A stretch of 64,000 bases of DNA from positions 540,812 to 604,811 of the forward strand of contig JADQAV010000038.1 in the NCBI GenBank assembly GCA_019775845.1, given 5' to 3'. A program made the translations under genes and the position numbers. The stretch comes from Myrmaecium sp. VS I D KN 1. Its lineage: Eukaryota; Ascomycota; Dothideomycetes; Valsariales; Valsariaceae. The notes below the pieces were generated by a model. The model worked only from the letters and a program-made list of their open reading frames with translations. It was not told the DNA's origin and made no database searches. This document shows, in pieces, positions 48,027 to 59,240 of the stretch (the first letter of the stretch is position 1; each line of letters starts with the position of its first letter).

Positions 48027-51000
48027 TTAATACTGCAGTAGCTTCTGCCCCTTCGCACCTTCGGCTCCTGGCTTCCACGACCTGCACCAGCGATCTTTCA
48101 CCGCAGTGACCTCGTACACTCCGCCAAGACGTGCCACTGTGCGGTAAGTGTAGTCGGGCGACACGAGGTGGCGCGTTTCCAAGACGACTGGCTTCTTGCC
48201 CTCAGTTGAACGGGTGTACGTAAATTCAAATGGCGGGGAACCGGTGAAATGGAAGACGAGCTCGGCCTCGCCGCCTTCATGAATATCAACAACGAGGTCC
48301 TTTCCGCCGGAGATACGCGCGGTGGGCATCTCGTGAATGATCTTCTCGAGGGCAACGTTGGCGCGACAGTCGGATGCAGAGTCTTGCACACCGGTGATGG
48401 TAAAGACACCAGGTTCCTGGGCGAGACGGCGGAATGTGGAGCCATGGGAGGCGGCTTTGCGAGTCATGCCATTGAAAGTGTAGTAGACGTTGAATGGAGA
48501 CACGCCATCGACGGTGAACGACAGGCGGTCACCCACGCAGTAGTCAGTACGGTCTTCATCCGGACTAATAGTGGGTGCATCGTGCACGGAAATCTGGACA
48601 CGAGGCGAAGTAGCGATGTCGGGCTTTGCCTGGCAGCCGCGACCATCGCGGATTTTGCGGATCGAGACGTTTGAGTTTCCTCTGTGCAAGCGGCTGTGAG
48701 GGATGCGTAGGTCGTAGTCATGCTGGCCGATGTCTTTAAAGGCAATAGTTTCTGGCTTATTGACCCCGACACGGCGAACTTCCACTTCGAGGTAGAAGGG
48801 TGGGACGCCTGTGAAAGAGACCGGAATGACCTCTTCACCTTCTTGCTCCCGCGTGCAGTAACTGTAGGTCTTTCCGGGACTCTTGAACGAAGCGCTTGGT
48901 CGATGATTGACACGCTGCTGAACGCTAAGCATCTTGTGCTTCTTGGGGTCATGATCGTAGTTATGGTCGCTCAATCCTGTGAACTGGTACTCATAGAGAC
49001 CGGCCTTAGAAGTCTCCATGCGTATTGACGCCACATGAAGAGGGACTGAGACCTTCTTCTCACCGCTCACGGCCTTCGAGCCCTTGTCTGGTGTGTAAAC
49101 TTCCTTGTATGTTAATTCGAATTGCGGAGTTCCCGAAAGCTTGAGCTCCAGGCTATCTTCATCGCCCTCGCAAACCTCTTCCTTGAAGTAGTTGCCGTTG
49201 GTGACGGTCACAGTTGAGCTTTCTGAGACTGACATGGCCGGTCTAGGGATCGAAGAAATTTCGAACCGATTCTGCTTCACATCGATGATTCCTGGACAGC
49301 CCCTGTCAGAGACTGACAATAGTTCATAGGTACCGGGCTCCTGGACGGTGATGTGTCCGTTGTTGCTAGGTATGGTAGCTTCACGATCCGGGCCCTCCGC
49401 TTCCACGTTCTTGTAACGGAGGAAAAACGGCGGCTCGCCGGTGAACCTAAGGGGAAGATCAATGGCCTTGCCTTCAAGGGTACGGATATCTCTTCTCCCA
49501 TCAATGTGGCCGAAATAAGCCTTCGGACGCTCGTGACGGACTTTTATCTTGGCCTGGTGATCCAACATGGCCTGGCAATTTTGGCTATCAGTCACGCTGG
49601 TCAGAGTCAATGTGTACTCGCCACCATTTCTCAAAGGCTGAGTAGTGATTTCATAGTCATCGGTATCGATGCCCTCAATGACCTTTTGCTGCCGCTTGTT
49701 TCCGTGTGCCAACGTGTATGAGAGTGTCCAAGGCCCTTCGCCCTGAAGCCGCACCTTGAAAGGTACCTCTCCATCAATACACGAATCCTTGGTATAGTGG
49801 GCATCAACGAAATACGCAGAGGGAGCCGGCTTGACGTCCGCCTCCAAAACAAGGCCATTGAGGGGTTGAGCTTGATAGACAGAATCGGAAACTTCCTCAA
49901 AGACATATCGATAGTGTCCGGCGGATTCAGGTACAAGATCAATGCTCTTATGGGTAAGGTCGATCGGCTCGGTGATGATCTTATGCCGGCTGTTGCCGCG
50001 CTTCTCCTCTCTGTATTTGACCATGAACGGAGGCGTACCGGCAAGATCAAGTTTCACATTCAGCCCAACCACACGCCCACCGCATTTGTCGGTGATGTTG
50101 CTGGCCGTGATTGACAGCTCCGGTTGAGGTGGATTATGCAATAGACAAGAGGCAGGCTCCAGGACCTCGCCTTCGCAAAAATTCGTTTTGACGGATTCCA
50201 GCGTGTACAAACCGCTTTTCTCAATCTCGAGATTAGATTTGGTGGTCTTCAGGGTCACCGTGCTCCTTTTTGCAGTTCGGCCATTTTGCTCTCCACTGGA
50301 CAGCAAATCCTCTGTCGCCGTGAAGGAATATTCAATGATGTGAGGAGAGTCCGTGATCTCCTTTTTGCCGGTGGACGAATATTTTATTGGAAGGATGGCC
50401 TTCTTTCCCTTAGCAACTTGGATGGGCTTCTGAGTATCACATCCTTTCAACATAATACTAGGCCGTTCGTGGACTTGCAGCTCCTGTACAAGATGAGAAG
50501 ATTTGGGCTTCTGTCTTTCGCTGTGATCGACGGCTTCGGTGTAGCTGACAGTATTTCCAAGAGCGTCCTGAACCTCATCAAGGTAATAGTTCCAGTGCGC
50601 ACTGCGAGTAAGGGTTTCGTTGATGGGTACCACAATCTTCCTGGAACGAGCCCAAGTGGCATCAACAGTGCCGCTGAGGACGAGCGGTCCAGAGTCGTGA
50701 GGTCTTAAGGGTGAGACGTAATCATCAGGCTGGATACTCTGCAGATACGTTTCACTCTCATCATTGTTGACCATCTTGCGGTACTTGATTCGAAGTGGTG
50801 GGGTACCTTCGACTTCCAGAGCAATGTTCGACAGCTCGCTCTTGCAACGATCTCGTGGAGTCGGCTTGAACCCGGCTTTGGGACATGGGACGACCATGAC
50901 TTCGTTAAAGCGCGCGCGCACCTGAAGCTCTGATTTGTCCGTGATTTTTTGCAGTGTGTATCTACCAGTTTTCTTGACCGGAAATCGCACAATGGCGGGT

Positions 51001-51859
51001 CCCGTTTCCCCATTGCGCTTCTGCTCTCGCAGTGCTTCCTTGACCATTTTCCTTGTTGTCGATTGCGAGATTGTGATGGTCTCGTTGTAGGGGGAGTCAA
51101 CATCCACGCGCAGCAACTCCATGTAGATAGGTTCTGTTTGATTAATTTGAATGGGAAGGAAAACCTGCGACTTGGACTCGCCGAGACAGAAAGACTCTTC
51201 GCCAGGGTTCAAAAACGCAGATCTAAGAAATGGTTAGTTTACAATATTAGGACGTGTCAGAATGTTCCTTACCCTTCCGGTAGAATGTGGACGATCTGTT
51301 TTCCGAGGATCAAAGAAGGATTGTTGACAATATCTTGAGGCTTAGCATATCGCTCGGAGATTGCCAGCTCGCGATCGTAAAGAATCTTTGAAACCCCGAA
51401 TATCCATGCTTGTAGTGGCAGACCAATTCTAAACATGAGCAATACGTTGACAAAGGAATGAAGCCCAAACACGAATAAAGACGTGCTGTTTGACCACTCC
51501 AGCCATGGTATTCTCAGCGACGGCAATGCGTACAGCAAATAGGTCGCGTCGATTCCAACCCATTTCAGAAAAAGCCAGAAAGACTCCGTATCTTCTTGTG
51601 TGAGGTTGTAGAAGTCGTAAAGTCGGTATAGGACCAGGCAGACCCAGGCACCGAGCGCCAGAAGTCGCTGTTGCGGTGCGTCGACCGCACTGAGTGGTAT
51701 AAGAGGCTCAGCGTTACTTGGAGGAATCGTCGCTGCTCCCGCATTTGGAAGAGGTTTTATTCCGCTCGAAGGCGTGCCATTGTGTCCCCTCCTCCCGTCA
51801 GTGTTGAGCGGTGTGGAGGGGAAAGATCCTACTGCTCGTCTTCTCGGTGTTCCGTTCAT
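48027..51859 (-). CDS. POM152: Nucleoporin Pom152
   Basis: Pore-membrane protein that forms the luminal ring of the fungal nuclear pore. Exons 51859-51273 and 51222-48027 encode 1,260 residues (yeast protein is about 1,340). The N-terminal about 195 residues face the pore: a Pro/Ser-rich start, then hydrophobic segments at about 70-90, 105-125 and 130-150. After the intron (PEGSAFLNPGEESFCLGE) follows a long luminal chain of cadherin/Ig-like repeats recognisable by recurring units such as GTPPLRIKYR, GTPPFMVKYREE, GEGPWTLSYTLA, GEPPFFLRYKN, GTPQFELTYKE, GVPPFYLEVEVRR, GVSPFNVYYTFN and GSPPFEFTYTRS, about every 100 residues. Cysteines appear once or twice per repeat, typical of the luminal domain. 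Confidence 0.96.
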
Positions 51860-52382
51860 CGCATTATGTTGCCGGGTGGATGGGCGGAGAAACGGCGAGC
51901 GGCCAGGATATCTCAAGGTAGGGAGTGTGTGGAGGGTGCTTCAGCATAAGCTTGAGCCGTTCGGACGGTGATTGTTTGGATAAAGAGCTACAAAAGTTGT
52001 GAGACGCGCGACGGGAAGCTCGGACCCCTTTAGAGCGCTTTGCTTCATAGGAACATTTCCACCCCACTCCAACTTCACCAGCCACAGCAGCTGCGACAAT
52101 GCCGTTCACTTCTTAGAAGTTGCTGAGCGTTCTATTCCTCGTCTTTCATTAGTACCTCGTGTTATCTGCAATTCAAAGTACAGCGCGTTAAGTCATACTT
52201 TTCATAACTTGCCGGCTCATCAGCGATATCTATCATCTATTCCGCCGATCACTATCGTGGCGTTCACTTTTATGATTCTTTCTGCTACCCTAATTTTTTA
52301 CAACCCGCCTATCTACTTTATTCTACACAGTTTTTTCATACGTTAAATCGTTCGACAAAGCTGTAAAGCGTTCTGGGCAGGA
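51860..52382. promoter_or_regulatory. Divergent promoter POM152 / UCH gene
   Basis: 523 bases. The UCH side is AT-richer (52250-52350, CTAATTTTTTACAACCCG). No other feature seen. Confidence 0.55.
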
Positions 52383-53855
52383 ATGGCCAAGCGAATTGCG
52401 AAACGCTCTCTCAAGAGCAAATCAATGTCAAGCTCTAAGACAAAGCCTGGCAGGCGTGAAAGGCTAATGAAGGCGATTGAAGGTCCAGTTTCTCTTCGTG
52501 TTTGGGAGACGGGAAGAGAATCTGCATCTGTCAAGACAATGCCTGACACAATCTGCGAGCGACAGCGGAGTGAGCCTCCTATACCGCAAGTTACAAGGAT
52601 CGAGTCCTCTAGAGCATCTTCAGTACCTACTTACTTTCCGGAGCTCGAAAACCCATGGCATCGTGCTGAGTTTCTAAGCGATACATCTCGAAGGACGTGG
52701 AAAGGATTTGCCGAGCTTGAATCTGAACCAGCTGTATTCAACCACGTCCTGCAGAAATGGGGTGTTCGCGGAGTCAAGGCCGTTGACGTCCTAGTTCTTG
52801 ATGAGGAAGCTATGGCTCAGCTTCCACAGCCCATCTATGGCCTCATCTTTTGTTTCCGGTACAAGAAGGACCAGGAGGAGGCGGATCGTGCCAATCATCT
52901 CTGGTTCGCGCATCAACGTAACAGTAATGCTTGTGCCAGTGTAGCACTGTTGAATGTGTTGAATAACGTCCCGAACCTCAACCTTGGGGAGCATCTGGAA
53001 GCCTTCAAAACATCGACGATGAACATGAGTCCTACCTTAAGAGGCTACGAGTTGGGTCAGGACGAGCACATTCGGGCAGTGCATAACAGCTTTGCAACGA
53101 GGGGAGACATCAGGAAAGGCGACATGGCTCGGAGGATTGAGCACGATGCAGAGCAGAACCCAGGGGCAAAACATCAGAGCAAGAGGGGAAAACATGATGC
53201 TAACAGTGAGAATGCTCATCACTATGTCGGCTTCATCCACTCGAGGGGAGCGGTGTACAAGATGGATGGGATGGACACAAACCCCAAGAAGATTGGCGAG
53301 TGCCACGAAAATGGCTGGCTAAAGTTGGTATGTACCGATCTTCGAAGTAGGATCGAGTCTGCCGATGACCTTGATGCGGATGATGGTGGATTCAATGTGA
53401 TGGCACTGGTCAGCGATTCCGTGGTCGATGTTCGAGGAGAGCTGGCTGCGATTGCACAGACTATTCGCGCCGTTGAAGCCCATCTAGACAACATCAAAGC
53501 CGACTGGAAGTCGTTCGTCGAGGATGGCTTTGCCTCAACTCTGGCTGACGCGTGCATCGATTCCTCGCTTGGCTTCGATGATCATACCATGCAAGTTGGC
53601 GGCATAGACGTAGTCGCGCAACATCTTCTTCGGAGTCTCGACGTCGCCTCATTGCTGGAAGTCAGAAATCGGCTGAATAGTAAATTCCGAGTCCTAGTCA
53701 CCAGGCTATCTGACGGCATGGAGTCTTCTGCACAGCAGATTGATACAGCTGACGATGCTGGTCATGGCTATTGCGCAGTGACTAGCCGTTGGCTCGAGAT
53801 GCTGGCGAGCAAAAACATGCTAAAAGCCTTGCATGAACAACTGGATTCAGATTGA
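52383..53855 (+). CDS. UCH-family (C12) deubiquitinase
   Basis: Cysteine protease that cleaves ubiquitin from C-terminal adducts, 490 residues, single exon. The catalytic set is complete: Gln178 and Cys184 in FAHQRNSNACASVALLNVL, His280 in AHHYVGFIHSRG and Asp295 in VYKMDGMDT. Before it lie about 110 basic, disordered residues and the first beta/helix part of the fold (ESEPAVFNHVLQKWGVRGVK); LPQPIYGLIFCFRY also matches. The crossover loop region between Cys and His is long and charged. The C-terminal 150 residues are helical (LLEVRNRLNSKFRVLVTRL), in the place where UCH37/BAP1 proteins carry their ULD, so this is closer to that branch than to yeast Yuh1 (inference). A possible donor GTATGTACC at 53328 is not needed, because the frame continues. 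Confidence 0.88.
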   Translation: MAKRIAKRSLKSKSMSSSKTKPGRRERLMKAIEGPVSLRVWETGRESASVKTMPDTICERQRSEPPIPQVTRIESSRASSVPTYFPELENPWHRAEFLSDTSRRTWKGFAELESEPAVFNHVLQKWGVRGVKAVDVLVLDEEAMAQLPQPIYGLIFCFRYKKDQEEADRANHLWFAHQRNSNACASVALLNVLNNVPNLNLGEHLEAFKTSTMNMSPTLRGYELGQDEHIRAVHNSFATRGDIRKGDMARRIEHDAEQNPGAKHQSKRGKHDANSENAHHYVGFIHSRGAVYKMDGMDTNPKKIGECHENGWLKLVCTDLRSRIESADDLDADDGGFNVMALVSDSVVDVRGELAAIAQTIRAVEAHLDNIKADWKSFVEDGFASTLADACIDSSLGFDDHTMQVGGIDVVAQHLLRSLDVASLLEVRNRLNSKFRVLVTRLSDGMESSAQQIDTADDAGHGYCAVTSRWLEMLASKNMLKALHEQLDSD

Positions 53856-54671
53856 ACGGTCCAGCAGTGGCTGATGTCAACTCTACAGACATCAGTAGGT
53901 GACCGCAAGGATTCAGGCTCCAGCGCAGATACTCCTCCCTCACCGCCACACAGTTCTGTCTTCCACGCCCAACTCGCCAGGAAGGTTCACTTTGCAGATA
54001 TCTTTAACGGCCAAACTTCAAGCTGCAAGTCGCTTGCAGCCACGAGAAAAGATAAGCAAAGAATATGTATACCCGGCCGAAAGGCCAGAAAGGTCTACAT
54101 GTTCAAGGGGCGAAAGGCCAACACCACACCGCTTTGTGATGGTCCAAGAGAATCCTAGTTTCTAGCGAGCCTGCTTGCACTGAGCTCACATTCTGTCAGT
54201 GGCTGGCCGGTCGACGTGCCCGTACATGCCTCCAAAATTACGCTTTAAGATAATAATTTTGATAGCATCTATCAGCGAACTTTTTCGGACCAGCCAGACT
54301 CACACGGTCGAGACTTCTTTCGTATTCCGTTCAGCATTACTTCGTCCTTGATGCTTGATGTAAGCAGTGGCTTTCGGACGGACGAGTGCGGACCAGCGGG
54401 TGTCGCTAAAGCCTTGTGCAGACGGGATTCGGGTTGATCGGACTCCCGGCCTTTAATTAGCTCCCGGGCAGGCCTTGCCCGGATGTTCAGCCACAGACTT
54501 GGGGGGCCGAAATTGACATCACGAACTTAAGTAAGCATCCTCCGCGCCCAAACCTAAGTGTCCGAGTCAACCAGATTTGAAATGTACTTGATGCTCTCTT
54601 AATCCCCCGTTTTCCTACTACCCTTTGCCGTATACCCCTATCCCTATCGCTTAGATCTTCTTACCATCCTT
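53856..54671. other. UCH 3' region and SEC14-type promoter
   Basis: 816 bases. A 94-codon open frame at 53874-54158 begins 18 bases after the UCH stop and has no recognisable domain; left uncalled. AT-rich patch at 54236-54275. CT-rich leader before 54672. Confidence 0.5.
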
Positions 54672-56538
54672 ATGGCAGACCTCCAGCGTACGGACTCGTT
54701 CCAGTACCCTGCCGCTCACTTGGGCCACCTCAGCCCTGCTCAGCAGTCGGCCTTTGATCAATTCAAGGAACTCTGCCAGAAGGAAGGCTACTACCAACCG
54801 GCCGAAGTTTCTGGGAGCAGAGAGGCAAGCCACGACGACGAGACCCTGCTGTATGCCGCGAAGCCCAAGTCCGTTCGAATGGGAAGACTAATTGATTCGA
54901 AGCCGATTCCTACGAGCGCGTCGCTTCAACCCACCCGAAGCTCTCAAGCAATTCCGAGACACGGAGATTTGGCGGAAGGAGAACCATCTTGATGAACTTT
55001 ACGAGACAATTGACGTGACTGAATATGAGGAGAGCCGAAGGCTTGTGAGGAATATGCGCTTGAACATCCGGCATAGCCTCTGACCTTAGTCACAGTACCC
55101 CCAATGGACCGGCCGACGGGACAAACGAGGCATTCCTGTCTATCTGTTTAAAGTCGCTCATCTGACATCTAAAACGGTCTCCGCTTACGAGAAATCCACT
55201 GCCAATGCCGCTACTACGGTTTCGCACACTGCGCCAGCAAGGATGCTGAGACTCTTCGCTCTGTACGAGAACCTCACGCGCTTCGTCATGCCTCTTTGCT
55301 CCGCCATTCCCAACCGAAACCACCCCGAGACTCCCATCTCTCAGAGCAATAATATTGTGGATATCTCCGGGGTTGGATTGAAGCAGTTCTGGAATCTCAA
55401 AGGGCACATGCAGGATGCAAGCACTCTTGCTACCGCGCATTACCCGGAAACCCTGGACCGGATTTTTGTGGGTGCCTCAGCACACTTCAACGCGCATCAA
55501 AGCCCCTGCTAACTGAACCATTTGCAGATCATTGGGGCTCCATCGTTCTTTCCTACTGTGTGGGGGTGGATCAAACGGTGGTTTGACCCGGTCACCGTGT
55601 CCAAAATCTTCATCCTGTCTTCTTCAAACATGGAATCCACCTTGAAGCAATACATCGACCCTCAAAACATCCCCAAACAGTACGGCGGCGAGCTTGACTT
55701 CGACTTCGGAATGATGCCGGTGCTTGAGCCAGAGATCGATGCGGCCCTGAAATGGGAAACCCCATCCATCCAAGGCTCCGGTCGTACGATTCCTACTGGG
55801 CCTATAAAATGGGAGCAAGCTCCGGACGGTAGAATCCAGGCCATCGCAGTAGGAAGTCAAAATGGCAAGGCTAGGCGAGAGGTCATCGCAACCTTGAACG
55901 CGCCAGACGGCCTCAAAGCCATGCACGGCGGGTCGATCCGAAACACGCCCATTCCTGAAAGTGAGCTCGCTCAGCTAGGTACCGGAACCTCCACGCATCC
56001 TGCCGACGATGGCACACAATATACGGGCAACGAGACTCCCCCTTCTGACTCTTCCTCTTCCAACGCCCCTACTGAAAAGAGCCTGCCGATTCGGACACGC
56101 GAGCCAGGCACCCGAGTTGGCACGTCTGATACCCGTCTCCAGCAGGAGGAACATACACACGCCCAGGGACAGATGGCCAACGGCACTCCGGACATCGACG
56201 ACCACGGACATGGCGACAAGACGGTCACGATGGAGCCGCGGACCGTTGGTCAAGCGCCGAAGGAGATGCCGAAGCCAGAACCGCAGTCAGGGGATGCGTC
56301 CATCATCGACCAGGCGAAAGCCGCGGCCACTGAGGCATACGAGACTGCCGCTTCCGCGGCCGTGTCAGCGGAACATGCAGTGCTGAACAAGTTGGGCTAC
56401 GGGTCTGAGGAAGCGGAGAAGCCTTCTGAAGATGAACAGAGCACTGCGAAGTCGGATCCTGCTCTTGACAATGTCAAGAAGGAGAACTTGGAGGAGGTGC
56501 TGAGAGACCAATATCACAGCAGGGCTGGGATGAAGTAA
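54672..56538 (+). CDS. Sec14-type phosphatidylinositol transfer protein with long C-terminal tail
   Basis: Cytosolic CRAL-TRIO protein of 567 residues. Exons 54672-54850, 54903-55044, 55096-55467 and 55528-56538; introns are only 51-60 bases with branch points such as GCTAAC. The N-terminal helices (FDQFKELCQKEGYY, then DETLLRFLRARRFNPPEALKQF across intron 1) lead to the lipid lobe: YPQWTGRRDKRGIPVYLFKV, DISGVGLKQFWNLKGHMQDAS, and DRIFIIGAPSFFPTVWGWIK with RWFDPVTVSKIFIL. IPKQYGGELDFDFG closes the domain at about residue 290. It is followed by about 260 residues of polar, Thr/Pro/Glu-rich sequence with an Ala-rich helix (AKAAATEAYETAASAAVSAE). Short introns at conserved sites support the model. 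Confidence 0.94.
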
Positions 56539-57290
56539 AGTGTGCGGGCGGGCAATCACAAGCGCGAAGCGTGCATTTCTTTTTCGGACATCGTTTGTCG
56601 TCTACCAACAGGATGGCGATAGCTTCTCACATTAGCAAAGAATCAAAACGCAATGCATCGACATCATGAGTATTACTGTATATATCTAGGTACTGCATAC
56701 TGTATATGCTCTTCCCTCGAATCTTGGGAACATGACGACATTGATGGGATACGGGTCGATATATGCCTGTATCGTCAGGCACACGCGCGGCTCCTGCTGA
56801 TGAAAGTCGTCGCGCTCAGCACTGAGAGTTTTTCCACCAGTCCGGCGTTCATCAGCCCTATCGGGGCACGGGTTTTCGTGTCAAGCAAGCAAGCTGCTTC
56901 GCTTCGGCCCGCCGACCGGGGCGCTGTTTACCTAAGGTACCGCCCACTGCACGTCAAAGCAGATCTTCTGCCCGCGACCGACCCTCACCGGCTTCCAACC
57001 CCATCACGTTTTTCTGCCCTCGAGGCCCATCTGTTGGCCTGATGATGCCTCTGCCTTGATACGGAGCGGAGGATATACATTACATACCGTACCACATAGT
57101 CACCTGAAGAAGACAGCTGATCGGCCACCCAATCTCCTCGTCGGCGGAGAAGCAGCGCGTTATTTTCCTCTTGCGATTTCCCTCGCACTCGCTCCGGTCG
57201 CGCTTGTCACACCCACACCCACACTCACGCACACACCCCCTCCCCCATTTCGCCTTGGCCACTGTCGCAGCATCGCACCTCCCGCTCGCC
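56539..57290. other. Intergenic, promoter of the coiled-coil gene
   Basis: 752 bases. CCCAATC (CCAAT type) at 57129-57135; CACACCC repeats near 57208-57240. No gene seen. Confidence 0.5.
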
Positions 57291-58724
57291 ATGAGTGCCG
57301 AAGGCAGCCCGATGGAGCGCGACGGGGAAGCGCATGTGTCGCCTTCCGAAACGAACGGCGCGGACGCGGACGCGGACGATCTCGGGGCGGGCTCCGAGGT
57401 CACAGAGGCCCCTCCGGAGATTCTGACGACCGCGGACAAGCTGGCGACTTCGCTCAGGGAACTGCAGCAGCAGCTGCATCGGCGCGAAGAGCTGCCCGTG
57501 AGCATGTCGGGCAGCCTGGAAATCCGGGTCAATGGCGCGGAGGACAAGCGATATAAGCTTTCGGTTGGGACCGAAACGGAAGGCGTTGTGGTGAGGATGG
57601 AAAATGAGGGCGAAGTATGCCGGAGAGCTTCCCTGAACACGACTTCGAACGGAGAACTGACCTTTGTATTTCAGATAACCTCTACTCACGTCGACGTGAC
57701 AGCTTCACCTGAGACGAAGCGCCAGAAGATGGATCTTGCAAGCGATGAGAGACACGGCAATGGCGTAGCTGGCCAGAAGAGAAAACGCTCCCCGGAGATA
57801 GGTTCTGGCGGGACGTCTGAGCCTGCGATCACGGCCGAAGCTACCTCTGCATTTCTTCGAAGACTTCACGCGCAACATCAAAACCCAGCCGTGCAGGCGG
57901 CCATCGTTAACTTGGAACAGACGCTCGCCTCGGCACAGCGCGATATGCCTGCTGGTCAACCAGCAAACAACGACCAACCACAACCGGCAGAGGCAGTGCG
58001 AGCGGAGGTCAGTAATGCTGACCTCCTCAGGGAGCTCAAGAGAGTCCAGGAGCAGATCAACTGGCTGGAGCAGTGCAGACGGCGGGCGCAGCAAGAGCAC
58101 GACCAGAAAGAAGACAAGTGGTACACGACATCTGCCACGTTTCAGTATCAAGTGCATGGGGAACGGACCGGCTTCGAGCGCTGGATGGTGCCGCAGGTGG
58201 ACCGTCAGAACAGGACGCTGGGCTTCCTGGAGAACGAGATGCGCGGACTACGTGATCTGGTCTACAGTCTAAAGTGGGACACGCCCACCAGCGTGGCGGC
58301 GCCTTCACAGGCCACATATCCAACCGCTCGTCCGTCGCAGGCCCGCAACGGGAGGTCGACGGCATCCAACGATCTCTCGGCCGCGATGCAGCACACTTTC
58401 GCCGTTGGGGCATCCAACCCGCCCGCGCATCTCGCCCAGGCCAGCAACGGCCAGCAGCCGCAGAGGGTGGTACCGGCGGCGGCTCATCAGCAGCCCTGGC
58501 TCCCTAACCAGACGCAGCCGCAGCCGCAACCCCCCGTGCCGAACCACCTGGCCAACGGAACGCCCGCGCCGCAACAACCAGCCGCTCCCGCCGCCCGGCC
58601 CGGCAACGCTCCGACGTTCGCGCAACCGCCCGCGCCGTCGCCGCCGGTGCCCGCTGTGCATCGCCGCGTTATCAAGGAGTATGAGAGCCGAGCGGAGAAG
58701 AGCAAGGCGCAAGCGACAACGTGA
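57291..58724 (+). CDS. Unrecognised coiled-coil, nuclear-looking protein
   Basis: 477 residues if read straight through; I do not recognise the family. Residues 45-65 form a helix with a Gln/Leu-rich heptad look (LATSLRELQQQLHRREEL). KRQKMD (about 143-148) and GQKRKRSP (about 160-167) look like nuclear localisation signals. About residues 183-220 (TSAFLRRLHAQHQNPAVQAA) and 243-275 (SNADLLRELKRVQEQINWLEQ) are predicted helical or coiled-coil by eye, followed by FERWMVPQVDRQNRTLGFLENEM. The last 160 residues are Gln/Pro/Ala-rich, like fungal transcription cofactors. An in-frame 60-base segment, 57615-57674, has all marks of an intron (GTATGC, CTGAC, TTTCAG); if spliced, the protein loses 20 residues (457 left). 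Confidence 0.7.
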   Translation: MSAEGSPMERDGEAHVSPSETNGADADADDLGAGSEVTEAPPEILTTADKLATSLRELQQQLHRREELPVSMSGSLEIRVNGAEDKRYKLSVGTETEGVVVRMENEGEVCRRASLNTTSNGELTFVFQITSTHVDVTASPETKRQKMDLASDERHGNGVAGQKRKRSPEIGSGGTSEPAITAEATSAFLRRLHAQHQNPAVQAAIVNLEQTLASAQRDMPAGQPANNDQPQPAEAVRAEVSNADLLRELKRVQEQINWLEQCRRRAQQEHDQKEDKWYTTSATFQYQVHGERTGFERWMVPQVDRQNRTLGFLENEMRGLRDLVYSLKWDTPTSVAAPSQATYPTARPSQARNGRSTASNDLSAAMQHTFAVGASNPPAHLAQASNGQQPQRVVPAAAHQQPWLPNQTQPQPQPPVPNHLANGTPAPQQPAAPAARPGNAPTFAQPPAPSPPVPAVHRRVIKEYESRAEKSKAQATT

Positions 58725-59240
58725 AGTCACCGTTACTCATCATCATCATGATAATCATTACACCTTCTTCTTACCATCTAACGTGGTTCGAGTCACGATC
58801 GCCGCGCGTTTGGATCACACACACATACACTTCTCTTTGGCTCGGACCCGGACTGCACCGGCCGGCTGGGGAACAAACACCTCATATGAACACCGTTTAC
58901 GGCACGACACCACTTCCACTGCACCATGAGACATATTCTTGAATCCCCTCGTCGAGAGCGCACCGCATCGGGTACTTGGATTCCTCCTATTGCTCGGTCA
59001 CGTAGCGTATAATCAGTCTAGGGAATAGAAATCTCCATTTTTGGAAAAACGCCATCTTTGTTGTCTCCCTTCCCCATTTCATTGTGTCTTTCTAAGTGCA
59101 GATTCTTTTCCTTGTTTTGTTGGATTACCTGGGACTTCTTTCCCTCTGTCGTCATGCCTGCCGGTGGGGTCTTCCTACATTCTTTTGCCTACTTCCTTTC
59201 TTTTCTTTCCCCCACTCACCACTGTCCTTGCGCTCCGCGC
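58725..59240. other. Convergent region, coiled-coil gene / D-serine dehydratase
   Basis: 516 bases between convergent stops, with CAT/TCA repeats at 58737-58755 and T-rich tracts. No gene seen. Confidence 0.5.

Noticed and set aside
53874-54158. 94-codon frame just after the UCH stop
   Set aside because: No family resemblance; could only matter as an extra 3' exon of the UCH gene, for which I see no needed junction.
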